Assembly: GCA_002780205.1 (NCBI GenBank) | Contig: PEVQ01000155.1 | Location: 1 to 15,587, forward strand | Origin: Elusimicrobia bacterium CG06_land_8_20_14_3_00_38_11 | GTDB lineage: Bacteria; Elusimicrobiota; UBA8919 | Length of the DNA: 15,587 nt | Direction of reading: 5' to 3' | Part shown: in pieces, positions 1 to 7,236 of the stretch | How positions within the stretch are numbered: the stretch's first letter is position 1 | Layout: each line of letters starts with the position of its first letter | Notes under the pieces: model-generated | What the model saw: the letters and a program-made list of their open reading frames with translations, nothing else | What the model was told of the DNA's origin: nothing | The model's database searches: none | Position numbers and translations under genes: made by a program

Positions 1-1342
1 CGAGCGAGTTGTTTATAGATTGCATTTTCATTTTTGCGATTTTTAGTGAGTCAATCCTTGACATTTGACCGGCGCCAATTCCGACTGTTTGAATACCAGC
101 GGCAAGAACGATTGCATTTGATTTTACATATTTTGCGACGGTAAATGCAAATTTTAGTGAATCCAGTTGTTGTTTTGTCGGTTTTATTTTTGTAACAATT
201 TTTATCTTGTCAAAAATTTTAGTGTCTTTTTCCTGAACAAGAAAACCATTTGAAATACTGCGGAATTCAGTTTTTGAACTATTCGTGTATGCGGATACAT
301 GAATAGTTAAAACTCTCAAATTTTGTTTTTGCGAAAATATTTTTAATGCGTCTTTTGTATAACTTGGTGCAATAACACACTCGGTAAAAATTTTTATTAT
401 TTCTTTTGCAGTTTTGCCGTCCACGATTTCGTTGAAAGCCACAATTCCGCCAAATGCTGAAACAGGGTCACAAGCAAGAGCATTTTTGTATGCATCAAAA
501 ATATTTTTTGCCGATGCAACTCCGCAGGGGTTGCTGTGTTTTACAATTGCACAAGTCGGGTTTTGAAATTCCGTGACCAGATTGAATGCGGCGTCGGTGT
601 CCAAGTAGTTATTATAAGAAAGTTCTTTTCCTTGTAGTTGTTTTTCACTTCCCACTTCTCCCACAGGGACTTCCGTTGGTCGCCACTTCCCACTTCCCAT
701 TTGGTATATTGCCGCTTTTTGATGCGGATTTTCACCGTATCGCAAGTTGGATGATTTTTTAAGTCCGACGGTTATTTTTTCGGGGAACGGCTCTTCCGTG
801 AAGTAGCCGGCAATCAGAGAATCATAATAAGAAGTATGGCTGAATGCTTTTGCCGCAAGTTTTTTTCTGAATGCAAAATCTATTTTTGAACTTTTAATAT
901 TATCTATAATGTTAAAATAGTCATTCGGGTCGCATACCGCCAGAACATTCTCAAAATTTTTCGCGGCGGCGCGGAGCATTGCCACCCCGCCTATATCTAT
1001 ATTTTCAATTGATGGTTTTTCTTCAAACGGATAGAGATTTACAACAACGATATCAATCGCACGAATTTTATATTTTTTCAGTTCGTCAATATGTTGTTTT
1101 GTTTTTTTTGCCAGAATTCCCGCATGAATTTTCGGGTGCAGAGTTTTTACCCGCCCGTCAAGGATTTCCGGGAATCCGGTGATTTCTTCAACCGAAATAA
1201 CGGGAATCTTTGCTTTTTTAAGAAACTTTGCCGTCCCGCCGGTTGATATAATTTTGACATCCGATTTTTTGAGATTTTTCGCAAACTCAATAATTCCTGT
1301 TTTATCCGATACGCTGATTAGTGCTGTTTTCATATCATTCAT
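1..1342 (-). CDS. purH: Bifunctional AICAR formyltransferase / IMP cyclohydrolase PurH, 3' end outside window
   Basis: PurH carries out the last two steps of purine synthesis: formylation of AICAR and ring closure to IMP, in the cytoplasm. About 447 codons are visible and the reading frame is open at the left edge, so roughly 65-75 C-terminal residues are missing. The N-terminal cyclohydrolase (MGS-like) domain begins with ALISVSDKTG and contains STGGTAKFL and GRVKTLHPKIHAGIL. The transformylase domain shows RYGENPHQKAA (about 201-211) and the KHSNPCG signature (268-274). The chosen start is the ATG at 1342, 6 nt after a strong GGAGG; a second in-frame ATG at 1333 is the alternative. The start overlaps the end of recX by 8 nt, suggesting translational coupling. 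Residues about 214-234, between the GENPHQ motif and LQGKELSYNN, are an unusual Gly/Glu/Val-rich linker encoded by repeat DNA and are longer than the usual ~14-residue linker. Identity is certain; only the exact start is open. Confidence 0.96.
   Translation of the reverse strand, partial: MNDMKTALISVSDKTGIIEFAKNLKKSDVKIISTGGTAKFLKKAKIPVISVEEITGFPEILDGRVKTLHPKIHAGILAKKTKQHIDELKKYKIRAIDIVVVNLYPFEEKPSIENIDIGGVAMLRAAAKNFENVLAVCDPNDYFNIIDNIKSSKIDFAFRKKLAAKAFSHTSYYDSLIAGYFTEEPFPEKITVGLKKSSNLRYGENPHQKAAIYQMGSGKWRPTEVPVGEVGSEKQLQGKELSYNNYLDTDAAFNLVTEFQNPTCAIVKHSNPCGVASAKNIFDAYKNALACDPVSAFGGIVAFNEIVDGKTAKEIIKIFTECVIAPSYTKDALKIFSQKQNLRVLTIHVSAYTNSSKTEFRSISNGFLVQEKDTKIFDKIKIVTKIKPTKQQLDSLKFAFTVAKYVKSNAIVLAAGIQTVGIGAGQMSRIDSLKIAKMKMQSINNSL
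646..700. repeat. Heptamer/dispersed repeat inside purH
   Basis: On the plus strand, two copies of the 7-mer CACTTCC/CACTTCT (646-659) and two of CACTTCC (684-697) flank a 19-bp word at 665-683. That word matches 3707-3725 in the mazG-ybgC gap at 16 of 19 positions (aGGGACTTCC, three variable bases, GGTCGC). The block is translated in frame as the PurH linker at residues about 214-234. Confidence 0.8.
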
Positions 1343-1820
1343 CACTGTCCTCCTCCCCGCCTTTTGTAAATTTAGATATGACATTTTCAATTGTGTCGTA
1401 AGAAAATCCCTTGCCGGCAAGAAACTGAAAAATTTTACTCTTTGCTTTTAACGGTTCAAGTTTTTTATATCTTGTAAGTTTATTTTTTATTGCGTCATAT
1501 GCCAATTGGGTCTCGTCAATTTCCATTGAGATTAAAATTTCGGATGCCGTTTCACGCGAGATGCCTTTTCTGTTTAATTCCCGCATAATAAAATTTTTGC
1601 TTTTATTGTGACGCAGACGGTATTCAGTCCATTCTTTCGCAAATTTTTCGTCGTCAATCAGTTTTAACTTTTTTAATTTTTCTATTACAGCGTCAACAAC
1701 GGTATTATCATAATTTTTTCCGATTTTATCCCGTATTTCTTTTTCAGAGTGATTCCTTCGGGCAAATAGCCAGAATGCATATTTTTGCGCCTTGTGATAA
1801 TTCGTGGATTTTTCTTTCAT
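1335..1820 (-). CDS. recX: Regulatory protein RecX
   Basis: RecX modulates RecA filament extension and so tunes recombination and the SOS response. The 161-residue protein has the family's usual length and its run of three-helix repeats. The N-terminal stretch AFWLFARRNHSEKEIRDKI corresponds to the common A-x-x-LL-x-RR-x-(H/R)S-x-x-E-L signature. IDDEKFAKEWTEYRLRHN and IMRELNRKGISRETASEIL correspond to the following repeats. I chose the ATG at 1820 because it overlaps the DUF362 stop as ATGA and gives a normal length; a longer frame starting at 1889 would add 23 residues read out of the upstream gene. There is no clear Shine-Dalgarno, so re-initiation is likely. recX usually lies next to recA, and no recA is present here. 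The C-terminal GGEEDSDE is acidic and overlaps the purH start. Confidence 0.9.
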   Translation of the reverse strand: MKEKSTNYHKAQKYAFWLFARRNHSEKEIRDKIGKNYDNTVVDAVIEKLKKLKLIDDEKFAKEWTEYRLRHNKSKNFIMRELNRKGISRETASEILISMEIDETQLAYDAIKNKLTRYKKLEPLKAKSKIFQFLAGKGFSYDTIENVISKFTKGGEEDSDE

Positions 1821-2851
1821 ATTTCGGTAATCTGATATTTTTTTTCTCCGAGCCCCAGTTTTACCGCATAATCCAGTTGTACCGAGCAATCAATATCCGG
1901 AAATATATGCTTGAAAAAATCACCGTTGAATTTTCTGTTGATTAGTTCGGAAGACGCTAAATCAATCGCCACAGGGTCGCAAGATGCCAAAATTCCTACA
2001 TCGGAAATTAGCGGGCTTTCTTTTGTCGCGTAGCAGTCGCAGAATTTTGTTATGTAGTTTAGAAAATTTATGTAAATTGCTTTTTTGTTTTTTAATACCC
2101 CGGCGGCATATTCCGCTATTTTTTCCTGCACATTTTTTACGGATTCATCCCAAGGGATTTTTATTGCATACTGTTCGCAGGACAAAATACATTCGCCGCA
2201 ACCCACACAGATATTTTTGTCTATTATAATTTTTTTATTTGAAAGTTTCAAGGCATTTGACGGACACCACCGGACACAACTGCCGCACCCGATGCATTTT
2301 TCCGGATTTACTTCGGGTTTGAGTGCATTGTGCATTTCGTATTTTCCCTGACGGGCGCCGCAGCCCATTCCGATGTTTTTTATCGCACCTCCGAACCCGG
2401 AAATTTCGTGTCCCTTAAAATGGGTTAAAAAAATAAATTTGTCCGCGTAATAAATATCCCGTGCAATTTTTACTGATTTAAAATGTTTTAGATTTACATC
2501 AACATCTATGTATCCATTGCCGCGCAGTCCGTCGGCAATTATTACCGGGCATCCGCAACCGCCGAAGCCGTGTTCAATTGCAATGTTAAGATGGTCAACG
2601 GCATTTGCCCGGCTTCCCTTGTAGATTGTATTTGCATCGGTTAAAAACGGTTTTCCGCCAAGTGATTTTACGATTTCTACGATTGGTTTTACATATTCGG
2701 GTTTGATATAACCTTTGTTTCCTTTCTCGCCGAAATGAATTTTAATTGCGACAAAATCATTTTTGGAAACGAGTAAATTTATGCCTGATTTTTCCGCAAG
2801 TTCCGTTATTTTTTCTTTTGAAAAAGTTTTTGTAAAATATATCTTACTCAT
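1817..2851 (-). CDS. DUF362 domain protein with two [4Fe-4S] cluster motifs
   Basis: This is a 344-residue DUF362-family protein fused to a bacterial-type ferredoxin module. Residues about 30-175 hold the DUF362 core, with FVAIKIHFGEKGNKGYIKP and GGAIKNIGMGCG. Two classical CxxCxxCxxxC motifs follow at C186/C189/C192/C196 and C215/C218/C221/C225, each able to bind a [4Fe-4S] cluster. Further DUF362 sequence (ASCDPVAIDLASSELIN) follows, so the ferredoxin is inserted within the family fold, a common layout. No signal peptide or membrane segment is seen, so it should be cytoplasmic. The family's reaction is not established and I assign none; an electron-transfer role is inferred from the clusters. 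The gene starts inside the end of the release-factor-like gene (8-nt overlap) and ends in an ATGA overlap with recX. Confidence 0.92.
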   Translation of the reverse strand: MSKIYFTKTFSKEKITELAEKSGINLLVSKNDFVAIKIHFGEKGNKGYIKPEYVKPIVEIVKSLGGKPFLTDANTIYKGSRANAVDHLNIAIEHGFGGCGCPVIIADGLRGNGYIDVDVNLKHFKSVKIARDIYYADKFIFLTHFKGHEISGFGGAIKNIGMGCGARQGKYEMHNALKPEVNPEKCIGCGSCVRWCPSNALKLSNKKIIIDKNICVGCGECILSCEQYAIKIPWDESVKNVQEKIAEYAAGVLKNKKAIYINFLNYITKFCDCYATKESPLISDVGILASCDPVAIDLASSELINRKFNGDFFKHIFPDIDCSVQLDYAVKLGLGEKKYQITEI

Positions 2852-3260
2852 AAAATCCCGACTTTTTGCGGCTTTCTTTTTTTAACGAATGTAAATGTTT
2901 ATTTTTTAGAATTTTTTCCTTCGCCCGTTTGGACCGTTTTCTTTTTTGCCGTCTTATCTTTTCTATTCTCTGCTGTTCCTTGCTTTTTGCCCCAAGCAGC
3001 GTCTGTTCGATTTTGTCCGTCAGTATGCGTCTCGCGATAAAACGGTTTAATAACTGCGAACGTTCCCGCTGGCATTTTATTTCAATTCCGGTCGGCAAAT
3101 GTTTCAGATAAACGCAAGTTGACACTTTATTAAGATTTTGTCCGCCTTTTCCGCCCGAACGCAAAAACTTTTCTTCAATATCTTTCTCGTATATGCCAAG
3201 TTTAAGCATTCTTTCTTCAAGCGATTTTTGTTTCTGCGGGTTTGTTCCAAAATTAATCAT
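2844..3260 (-). CDS. Peptide chain release factor-like protein (GGQ domain only)
   Basis: This 138-residue protein consists essentially of the RF-1 catalytic domain. It has the GGQ tripeptide at 39-41 in the context SGGKGGQNLNKVSTCV, then LPTGIEIKCQRERSQLLNR. Codon-recognition domains of RF1/RF2 are absent. The C-terminal half is a long Lys/Arg-rich helix (RRQKRKRSKRAKEKILKNK), as in stalled-ribosome rescue hydrolases such as ArfB/YaeJ and C12orf65/mtRF-R. The layout is closest to the latter or to the unnamed bacterial 'peptide chain release factor-like' family. GGQ proteins hydrolyse peptidyl-tRNA in the ribosomal P site, so rescue of stalled ribosomes is the likely role, but that is inferred from the family. 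The start forms an ATGA overlap with the thioesterase stop. Confidence 0.88.
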   Translation of the reverse strand: MINFGTNPQKQKSLEERMLKLGIYEKDIEEKFLRSGGKGGQNLNKVSTCVYLKHLPTGIEIKCQRERSQLLNRFIARRILTDKIEQTLLGAKSKEQQRIEKIRRQKRKRSKRAKEKILKNKHLHSLKKESRKKSGFYE

Positions 3261-3640
3261 AATTTTAATTTTTTAACGACATCGTCGGAAATTCTCTGCG
3301 GTTTCATATTTGAATTGACACAGGCAAGCGTGGTTTTTCCGGTAACAATCAGCCGTTTTGTATCTTTTTCTTCAATTTTATATGAGAGTTCCAGACGGAC
3401 GCCGGAAGCAGAATTAAATTGTGTTTGAATGATAATTGTCTCGCCGTATTTTGCCGGCGATTTATAATCTATCTCAGCGTGTGCAACGACGAATAAGATT
3501 CCCTGCTCGGCAAGATTTTTTACGCTTACACCTTTTTCTGCCAGCCATTCAGTTCTTGCTCGTTCAAAATATGTCAGATAATTTGCATAGTAGACCACCC
3601 CGCCGCAGTCGGTGTCCTGATAATAAATTTTAATTTCCAT
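3257..3640 (-). CDS. ybgC: Acyl-CoA thioesterase, YbgC/4HBT hot-dog family
   Basis: This 127-residue hot-dog-fold thioesterase begins with the family signature YYQDTDCGGVVYYANYLTYF, and D11 matches the catalytic aspartate of the 4-hydroxybenzoyl-CoA thioesterase/YbgC type. FERARTEWL follows directly, as in YbgC. It probably hydrolyses acyl-CoA thioesters in the cytoplasm. In proteobacteria ybgC heads the tol-pal operon, but here there are no tol or pal genes, so the true substrate and link to the envelope are unknown. The length is normal. The start codon lies immediately after a palindromic repeat that occupies the whole upstream region, and no Shine-Dalgarno is visible. The gene overlaps the release-factor-like gene as ATGA. 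Confidence 0.88.
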   Translation of the reverse strand: MEIKIYYQDTDCGGVVYYANYLTYFERARTEWLAEKGVSVKNLAEQGILFVVAHAEIDYKSPAKYGETIIIQTQFNSASGVRLELSYKIEEKDTKRLIVTGKTTLACVNSNMKPQRISDDVVKKLKL

Positions 3641-3690
3641 ATTTTTTATTCGCTTTGCTCACCCTGACCTGAAGGTCAGGGCTACATTAT
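3640..3690. repeat. Palindromic element, copy upstream of ybgC
   Basis: Read on the minus strand: TGTAGCC, a hairpin (CCCTGACCT paired with AGGTCAGGG, 3662-3681), then GGTGAGCAAAGCGAATAAA up to the ybgC ATG. The outer parts match the copy at 9640-9690 inside the PHP gene almost base for base, while the hairpin sequence differs but still pairs. The element supplies the entire 5' context of the ybgC start codon. Confidence 0.82.
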
Positions 3691-3692
3691 TG

Positions 3693-3765
3693 TGTGATGC
3701 CCCTAAAGGGACTTCCTCCGGTCGCTTCGGGTTTTAACAACCGACCCTGAAGGGTCGGCTACGAA
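3693..3765. repeat. Further repeat modules between mazG and ybgC
   Basis: This stretch holds CCCTAAAGGG and the GGGACTTCC...GGTCGC word shared with purH (3707-3725). A second hairpin module follows at 3741-3763 (CCGACCC, TGAA, GGGTCGG, then CTACGAA). The hairpin-plus-GGCTAC pattern is the same as in the adjacent element. No gene fits here. Nothing resembles a strong intrinsic terminator, because no U-tract follows the hairpins in the sense direction. Confidence 0.65.
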
Positions 3766-4155
3766 TCAGGATAAACCCTCGCATCTTCTTTCCGATTTTT
3801 TTATTTTGTTCCAGTTGATAATTATTTCTTTTAGCGACTTAACTTTTCTATTCCCGAATACATGCGGATGCCGCCTTTTTAATTTTTTAATTAAGGTCTC
3901 AATCACATCATCAATCGTGAATTTTTTCCGTTTTTTTGCGAGCTGCGAGTGGAACATCACCTGCAAAAGAATGTCGCCGAGTTCTTCTTTCATATTTTCA
4001 AAATCTTTATTTTTCACTGCTTTTTCAAATTCGTGTGTTTCCTCTTTGAGATATTTTATAAGCGATTTATGGGTTTGTTTTCTATCCCATCCGCAGCCGT
4101 TCGGCGAAAGCAAAATCTCAAATACCATTTTTAGTTCGTTGAATTTTTCGGACAT
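3766..4155 (-). CDS. mazG: Single-domain MazG nucleotide pyrophosphohydrolase
   Basis: MazG proteins hydrolyse (d)NTPs to monophosphates and pyrophosphate and are thought to clean the nucleotide pool. This 129-residue version has one MazG domain; the two-domain E. coli protein is about 263 residues. CGWDRKQTHKSLIKYLKEET contains the start of the family motif. E38, E39 and E42, with E58 and D61 (EExxE...ExxD), form the Mg-binding set. RRHPHVFG is the typical end of the domain. I chose the ATG at 4155, where family similarity starts. A longer frame from a GTG at 4206 would add 17 residues read from repeat DNA. No Shine-Dalgarno precedes the ATG. The last residues (RCEGLS) run into the repeat-rich gap and probably are not conserved. 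Confidence 0.9.
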   Translation of the reverse strand: MSEKFNELKMVFEILLSPNGCGWDRKQTHKSLIKYLKEETHEFEKAVKNKDFENMKEELGDILLQVMFHSQLAKKRKKFTIDDVIETLIKKLKRRHPHVFGNRKVKSLKEIIINWNKIKKSERRCEGLS

Positions 4156-4173
4156 ACTAAGGGGAGCATAAAA

Positions 4174-4275
4174 TACTTTACATCCGTAAAGTACTTCGTC
4201 TGTCACCCCGAACTCGTTTCAGGGTCTATAGATGCTGAATCAAGTTCAGCATGACACCATCTTCCATGTAAAGTA
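4174..4275. repeat. GTGTCACCCCGAA-type repeat before mazG, with short flanking words
   Basis: The 56-bp core at 4201-4256 reads TGTCACCCCGAACTCGTTTC ... ATGCTGAATCAAGTTCAGCA. It contains two inverted repeats and closely matches the copies at 12517-12622 and 13503-13560. A hairpin TACTTTAC/GTAAAGTA lies at 4174-4193, and GTAAAGTA recurs at 4268-4275 on the other side. The repeat fills most of the 140-bp gap between ligA and mazG; I see no gene or terminator in that gap. Confidence 0.82.
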
Positions 4276-4295
4276 TATTCCGCTCTTGTTAGTAA

Positions 4296-6302
4296 TTATC
4301 TTATCATTTTTAGAAACTCGTCTTCCAAGATTATTTTTACACCTAATTTCTGGGCTTTTTTGTATTTTGAGCCGGGGTTGTCTCCTGCGACGACAAAGTC
4401 GGTTTTTTGGCTGACTGACGATGCAGCATTCCCGCCGAGTTGCCGAACTTTCGCCGCCGCATCGGTTCTTGAAAAATTTTTTAGCTCACCTGTAAAAACA
4501 TAAGTTTTGCCTTCAAGAATTTTTGGTCCCGTTTTAATTTCTTCTTTCATATTGGTGCCGGTTTTTTTAAGTTTTTCAACCAGTTTTTTTGTTTCAGGCA
4601 TCGCAAAAAATTTAACAACCGCCTCTGCTGCAACAGGTCCGACCTCATAAATTTTTTGTAAATCGTCAACGGTGGCTTTCATTAAATCGTCCAGCGTTAG
4701 AAACTTTTCCGCAAGTACAATGGCGGCTTTTTCCCCGATATTGCGTATTCCCAATCCGAACAGTAACCGGCTTAAAGGTCTGTTTTTGCTTTTTTCTATC
4801 GCATCCAAGAGGTTCTGCGCTTTTTTATCTTTGAATAATTCAAGTTTCAGCAGGTCGTCTTTTTTTAGATAATAAATATCCGCAAAATCCGAAACCATAT
4901 TTTTTGAGATAAGTTGTGACACCGCCGTTTCACCAAGTCCCTCAACGTCCATCGCCTCGCGTTTTGCAAAATGGACAAGTCCGTTTTCAAGATGTGCCGG
5001 GCAGGACGGGTTGATGCATCGCCATGCCACATCTTTCTCCTTTTCTTTGACAACCGGTTGGTTGCAAACCGGACATCTGTTCGGTATTGAGAATTTTTTT
5101 TCTTTGCCGGTTCTTTTTGATTCAATCACTTTTATTATTTTTGGAATTACCTCGCCTGCCCGCTCTATCAGAACGGTGTCAGCAATTTTTACGCCCAGTC
5201 GTTCCACTTCGTCAAAATTGTGAAGCGTCGCTCGTGCGATTTTTACTCCGCCGCATTCAACCGGCTCAAGTTCCGCAACAGGAGTTAAAATTCCAGTGCG
5301 GCCAACCTGAACGACGATATTTTTTATTTTTGTTGTTGCCTGTTTTGGAGGAAATTTATATGCAATCGCCCACCTCGGAGATTTCATTGTGAAGCCCAGT
5401 TTTTTCTGATGTTCAAGCGAGTTGATTTTTATTACCAGTCCGTCAATTTCAAAAGAAATGTTTTCTCTGTCAAATTCCCGTTTTTTACAAAGTTCCACAA
5501 CTTCGTCAATTTTTTTTGTAACATTGATATTTTTAAGCGTCGTCGGCAGCCCGATTTTTTCGCATATATTAAGAAACTCAAAATGTGTTTTGAATTTTTC
5601 CGTTCCGGGAATCGTGCCGTAAGAATGAACGATGAATTTTAATTTTCTGGCTGCCGTAATTTGAGGATTTTTCTGTCTTAATGAGCCTGCCGCCGCATTT
5701 CTCGGATTGGCAAACGGCTGTCCCCCGTTTTTCAAAATTTCCTCGTTGAGTTTTTGGAAATCGGTTTTGTCAATATAAACTTCTCCGCGCACTTCCAATA
5801 AAGTAGGAAGTGGGAAGTAGGAAGTGGAAAGTAGAGAGAGAGGAATTGAACGGATGGTTTTTATATTCAGCGTAATATCCTCGCCGTTGTCGCCGTCGCC
5901 TCTGGTTGCTCCTTGGATAAGTATTCCGTTTTTGTATATCAGAGAGCAACTTATTCCGTCTATTTTCGGTTCTATGACATATTCATAATTTTCATTTGTG
6001 ATTATTTTTTTTACCCGTTTGTCCCATTCAATAATTTCGTCGGATGAATAAGTGTTGTCAAGCGAAAGCATAGGAGTTGAATGTTTTACCGTCGTAAAAT
6101 CTTTTACGGCTTTGCCGGAAACTCTTTGTGTAGGAGAATCATCTGTTATAAACTGCGGATTTTGCTCTTCAAGTTTCTGGAGGCGTTTCATTAAATTGTC
6201 ATATTCGTAATCTGCAATTTTCGGCTGGGCGAGAACATAATAAAAATAATCGTGATGTCTGATTTCTTTTTTTAATTTTTCAATTTCTTGCTGTGCATTC
6301 AT
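4296..6302 (-). CDS. ligA: NAD-dependent DNA ligase LigA
   Basis: LigA seals nicks in replication and repair using NAD+, and is normally essential. The 668-residue protein is full length. The N-terminal Ia domain is followed by the adenylation domain, with the nucleophilic lysine K113 in the KIDG motif (113-116) and TRGDGDNGED just after. Next come an OB fold, a four-cysteine zinc finger (C410, C413, C429, C434), helix-hairpin-helix repeats including GLGIRNIGEKAA, and a C-terminal BRCT domain from about 590 to the end (YVFTGELKNFSR). Residues about 156-168, between TIRSIPL and LEVRGEVYI, are encoded by a heptamer array; the family has a short variable loop there. The start overlaps the nusB stop as ATGA and no Shine-Dalgarno is visible, so coupling to nusB is likely. 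The three catalytic motifs I checked are intact. Confidence 0.98.
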   Translation of the reverse strand: MNAQQEIEKLKKEIRHHDYFYYVLAQPKIADYEYDNLMKRLQKLEEQNPQFITDDSPTQRVSGKAVKDFTTVKHSTPMLSLDNTYSSDEIIEWDKRVKKIITNENYEYVIEPKIDGISCSLIYKNGILIQGATRGDGDNGEDITLNIKTIRSIPLSLLSTSYFPLPTLLEVRGEVYIDKTDFQKLNEEILKNGGQPFANPRNAAAGSLRQKNPQITAARKLKFIVHSYGTIPGTEKFKTHFEFLNICEKIGLPTTLKNINVTKKIDEVVELCKKREFDRENISFEIDGLVIKINSLEHQKKLGFTMKSPRWAIAYKFPPKQATTKIKNIVVQVGRTGILTPVAELEPVECGGVKIARATLHNFDEVERLGVKIADTVLIERAGEVIPKIIKVIESKRTGKEKKFSIPNRCPVCNQPVVKEKEKDVAWRCINPSCPAHLENGLVHFAKREAMDVEGLGETAVSQLISKNMVSDFADIYYLKKDDLLKLELFKDKKAQNLLDAIEKSKNRPLSRLLFGLGIRNIGEKAAIVLAEKFLTLDDLMKATVDDLQKIYEVGPVAAEAVVKFFAMPETKKLVEKLKKTGTNMKEEIKTGPKILEGKTYVFTGELKNFSRTDAAAKVRQLGGNAASSVSQKTDFVVAGDNPGSKYKKAQKLGVKIILEDEFLKMIR
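5801..5835. repeat. Five-unit heptamer array inside ligA
   Basis: On the plus strand there are five consecutive 7-mers: AAGTAGG, AAGTGGG, AAGTAGG, AAGTGGA, AAGTAGA. AAGTGGG is the reverse complement (in rotated form) of the CACTTCC unit found in purH. The array is translated as an STSYFPLPT-like loop between two conserved ligase motifs. Confidence 0.85.
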
Positions 6303-6709
6303 TTAATTTTCCGTTTTGCTTTTATTTTATCCAGAATACCGTTAACAAATTTTCCGGATTCATCTGTGGAAAAATCTTTTGCAAGTTCTATCGCCTCATT
6401 TATTACTGCATTCGGCGGCGTAGAAAGAGCATAAAGCAGTTCGTAAGAAGCAAGCCGCAAAATCGCCCTGTCAACCGATGCCATTCTGTCTATATCCCAG
6501 TTTTCCGCCGTCTGTTTTAACAGTTCGTTTATTTCATTTAGATTTGCAATAGTTCCGTCAATAAGTTCCTGTGCGAATGCAACAATACCTTTTTCATAAT
6601 CTTTTGTCTGCCAGAATGATTTTTCTGCTTCTGCTTTAGTCAATTTACATACATCCACAGCATAAAGTATTTGCATTGCGCATTCCCGCGATATTCTTCT
6701 TGAGCCCAT
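6299..6709 (-). CDS. nusB: Transcription antitermination factor NusB
   Basis: NusB binds boxA RNA with S10/NusE and supports antitermination on rRNA operons. The 136-residue protein is all-helical and of normal length. RRISRECAMQILYAVD is the typical N-terminus (RR-x-ARE-x-A-x-Q-x-LY). The central MASVDRAILRLASYELLY and the C-terminal NAVINEAIELAKDFSTDESG plus FVNGILDKI are the most conserved blocks of the family. GGAG lies about 10 nt before the ATG. The gene sits between ribH and ligA; ribH-nusB linkage is common in bacteria. It ends in an ATGA overlap with ligA, so the two should be translated from one message. Confidence 0.96.
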   Translation of the reverse strand: MGSRRISRECAMQILYAVDVCKLTKAEAEKSFWQTKDYEKGIVAFAQELIDGTIANLNEINELLKQTAENWDIDRMASVDRAILRLASYELLYALSTPPNAVINEAIELAKDFSTDESGKFVNGILDKIKAKRKIK

Positions 6710-6750
6710 ATAAGATTCACTCCATGACAGATGATTTTTAATCCGGAAAG

Positions 6751-7218
6751 TTATTTTAATTGTGAATTTAAATTTGCCATTTCTATTGCTGTCATTGCTG
6801 CATCGGCGCCTTTGTTGCCGGATTTTGTTCCTGCCCGTTCAATTGCCTGCTCAAGAGTGTCCGTTGTGATAACTCCGAAAACCACAGGCACGCCGGTTTT
6901 AAGTCCAGTTGATGCGATTCCTTTTGCTACTTCCGAGGCAATGTAATCAAAATGAGGCGTGTCGCCTTTTATGACCGCACCCAGACAAATCACAGCATCA
7001 TATTTTTTTGACGATGCGAATTTGTTTGCCGCAAACGGAATTTCAAAAGAGCCCGGCACCCAAACGATGTCAAGATTTTTTTCGTCGGCATCGTGCCGTT
7101 TAAGCGCATCTAAACATCCGTCAAAAAGTTTGGAAGTGATGAATTCGTTGAACCTTGAAATCACAATTCCGAATCTTAATCCCTTTGCCGACAGTTTTCC
7201 CTCAAAAACCTTTCCCAT
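6751..7218 (-). CDS. ribH: 6,7-dimethyl-8-ribityllumazine synthase RibH
   Basis: RibH condenses 5-amino-6-ribitylaminouracil with 3,4-dihydroxy-2-butanone-4-phosphate to form lumazine, the penultimate riboflavin precursor, usually in a large hollow capsid or pentamer. The 155 residues are the normal length. Visible motifs are ISRFNEFIT (substrate binding, from about residue 20), VPGSFEIPFAA (54-64), GAVIKGDTPHFDYIASEV with the catalytic histidine H89, and PVVFGVITTDTLEQAIERAG. The start is supported by a good GGGGG-type Shine-Dalgarno 5-7 nt upstream, one of the few in this window. It lies 110 bp after ribBA, separated by an AT-rich inverted repeat, and 41 bp before nusB. Confidence 0.97.
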   Translation of the reverse strand: MGKVFEGKLSAKGLRFGIVISRFNEFITSKLFDGCLDALKRHDADEKNLDIVWVPGSFEIPFAANKFASSKKYDAVICLGAVIKGDTPHFDYIASEVAKGIASTGLKTGVPVVFGVITTDTLEQAIERAGTKSGNKGADAAMTAIEMANLNSQLK

Positions 7219-7236
7219 AACACCCCCTATACCATC

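Noticed and set aside
541..735. Small minus-strand open frame overlapping purH
   Set aside because: It is an alternative frame across the purH linker; PurH similarity is continuous in another frame.
1821..1889. Longer recX start at 1889
   Set aside because: The extra residues are read from the DUF362 coding region in another frame and the ATGA overlap at 1820 gives the normal RecX length.
4156..4206. Longer mazG start (GTG at 4206)
   Set aside because: The extra 17 residues are encoded by a hairpin and repeat edge; MazG similarity begins at the ATG at 4155.
4865..5125. Minus-strand frame inside ligA in another phase
   Set aside because: It overlaps the conserved zinc-finger region of LigA and has no recognisable features.
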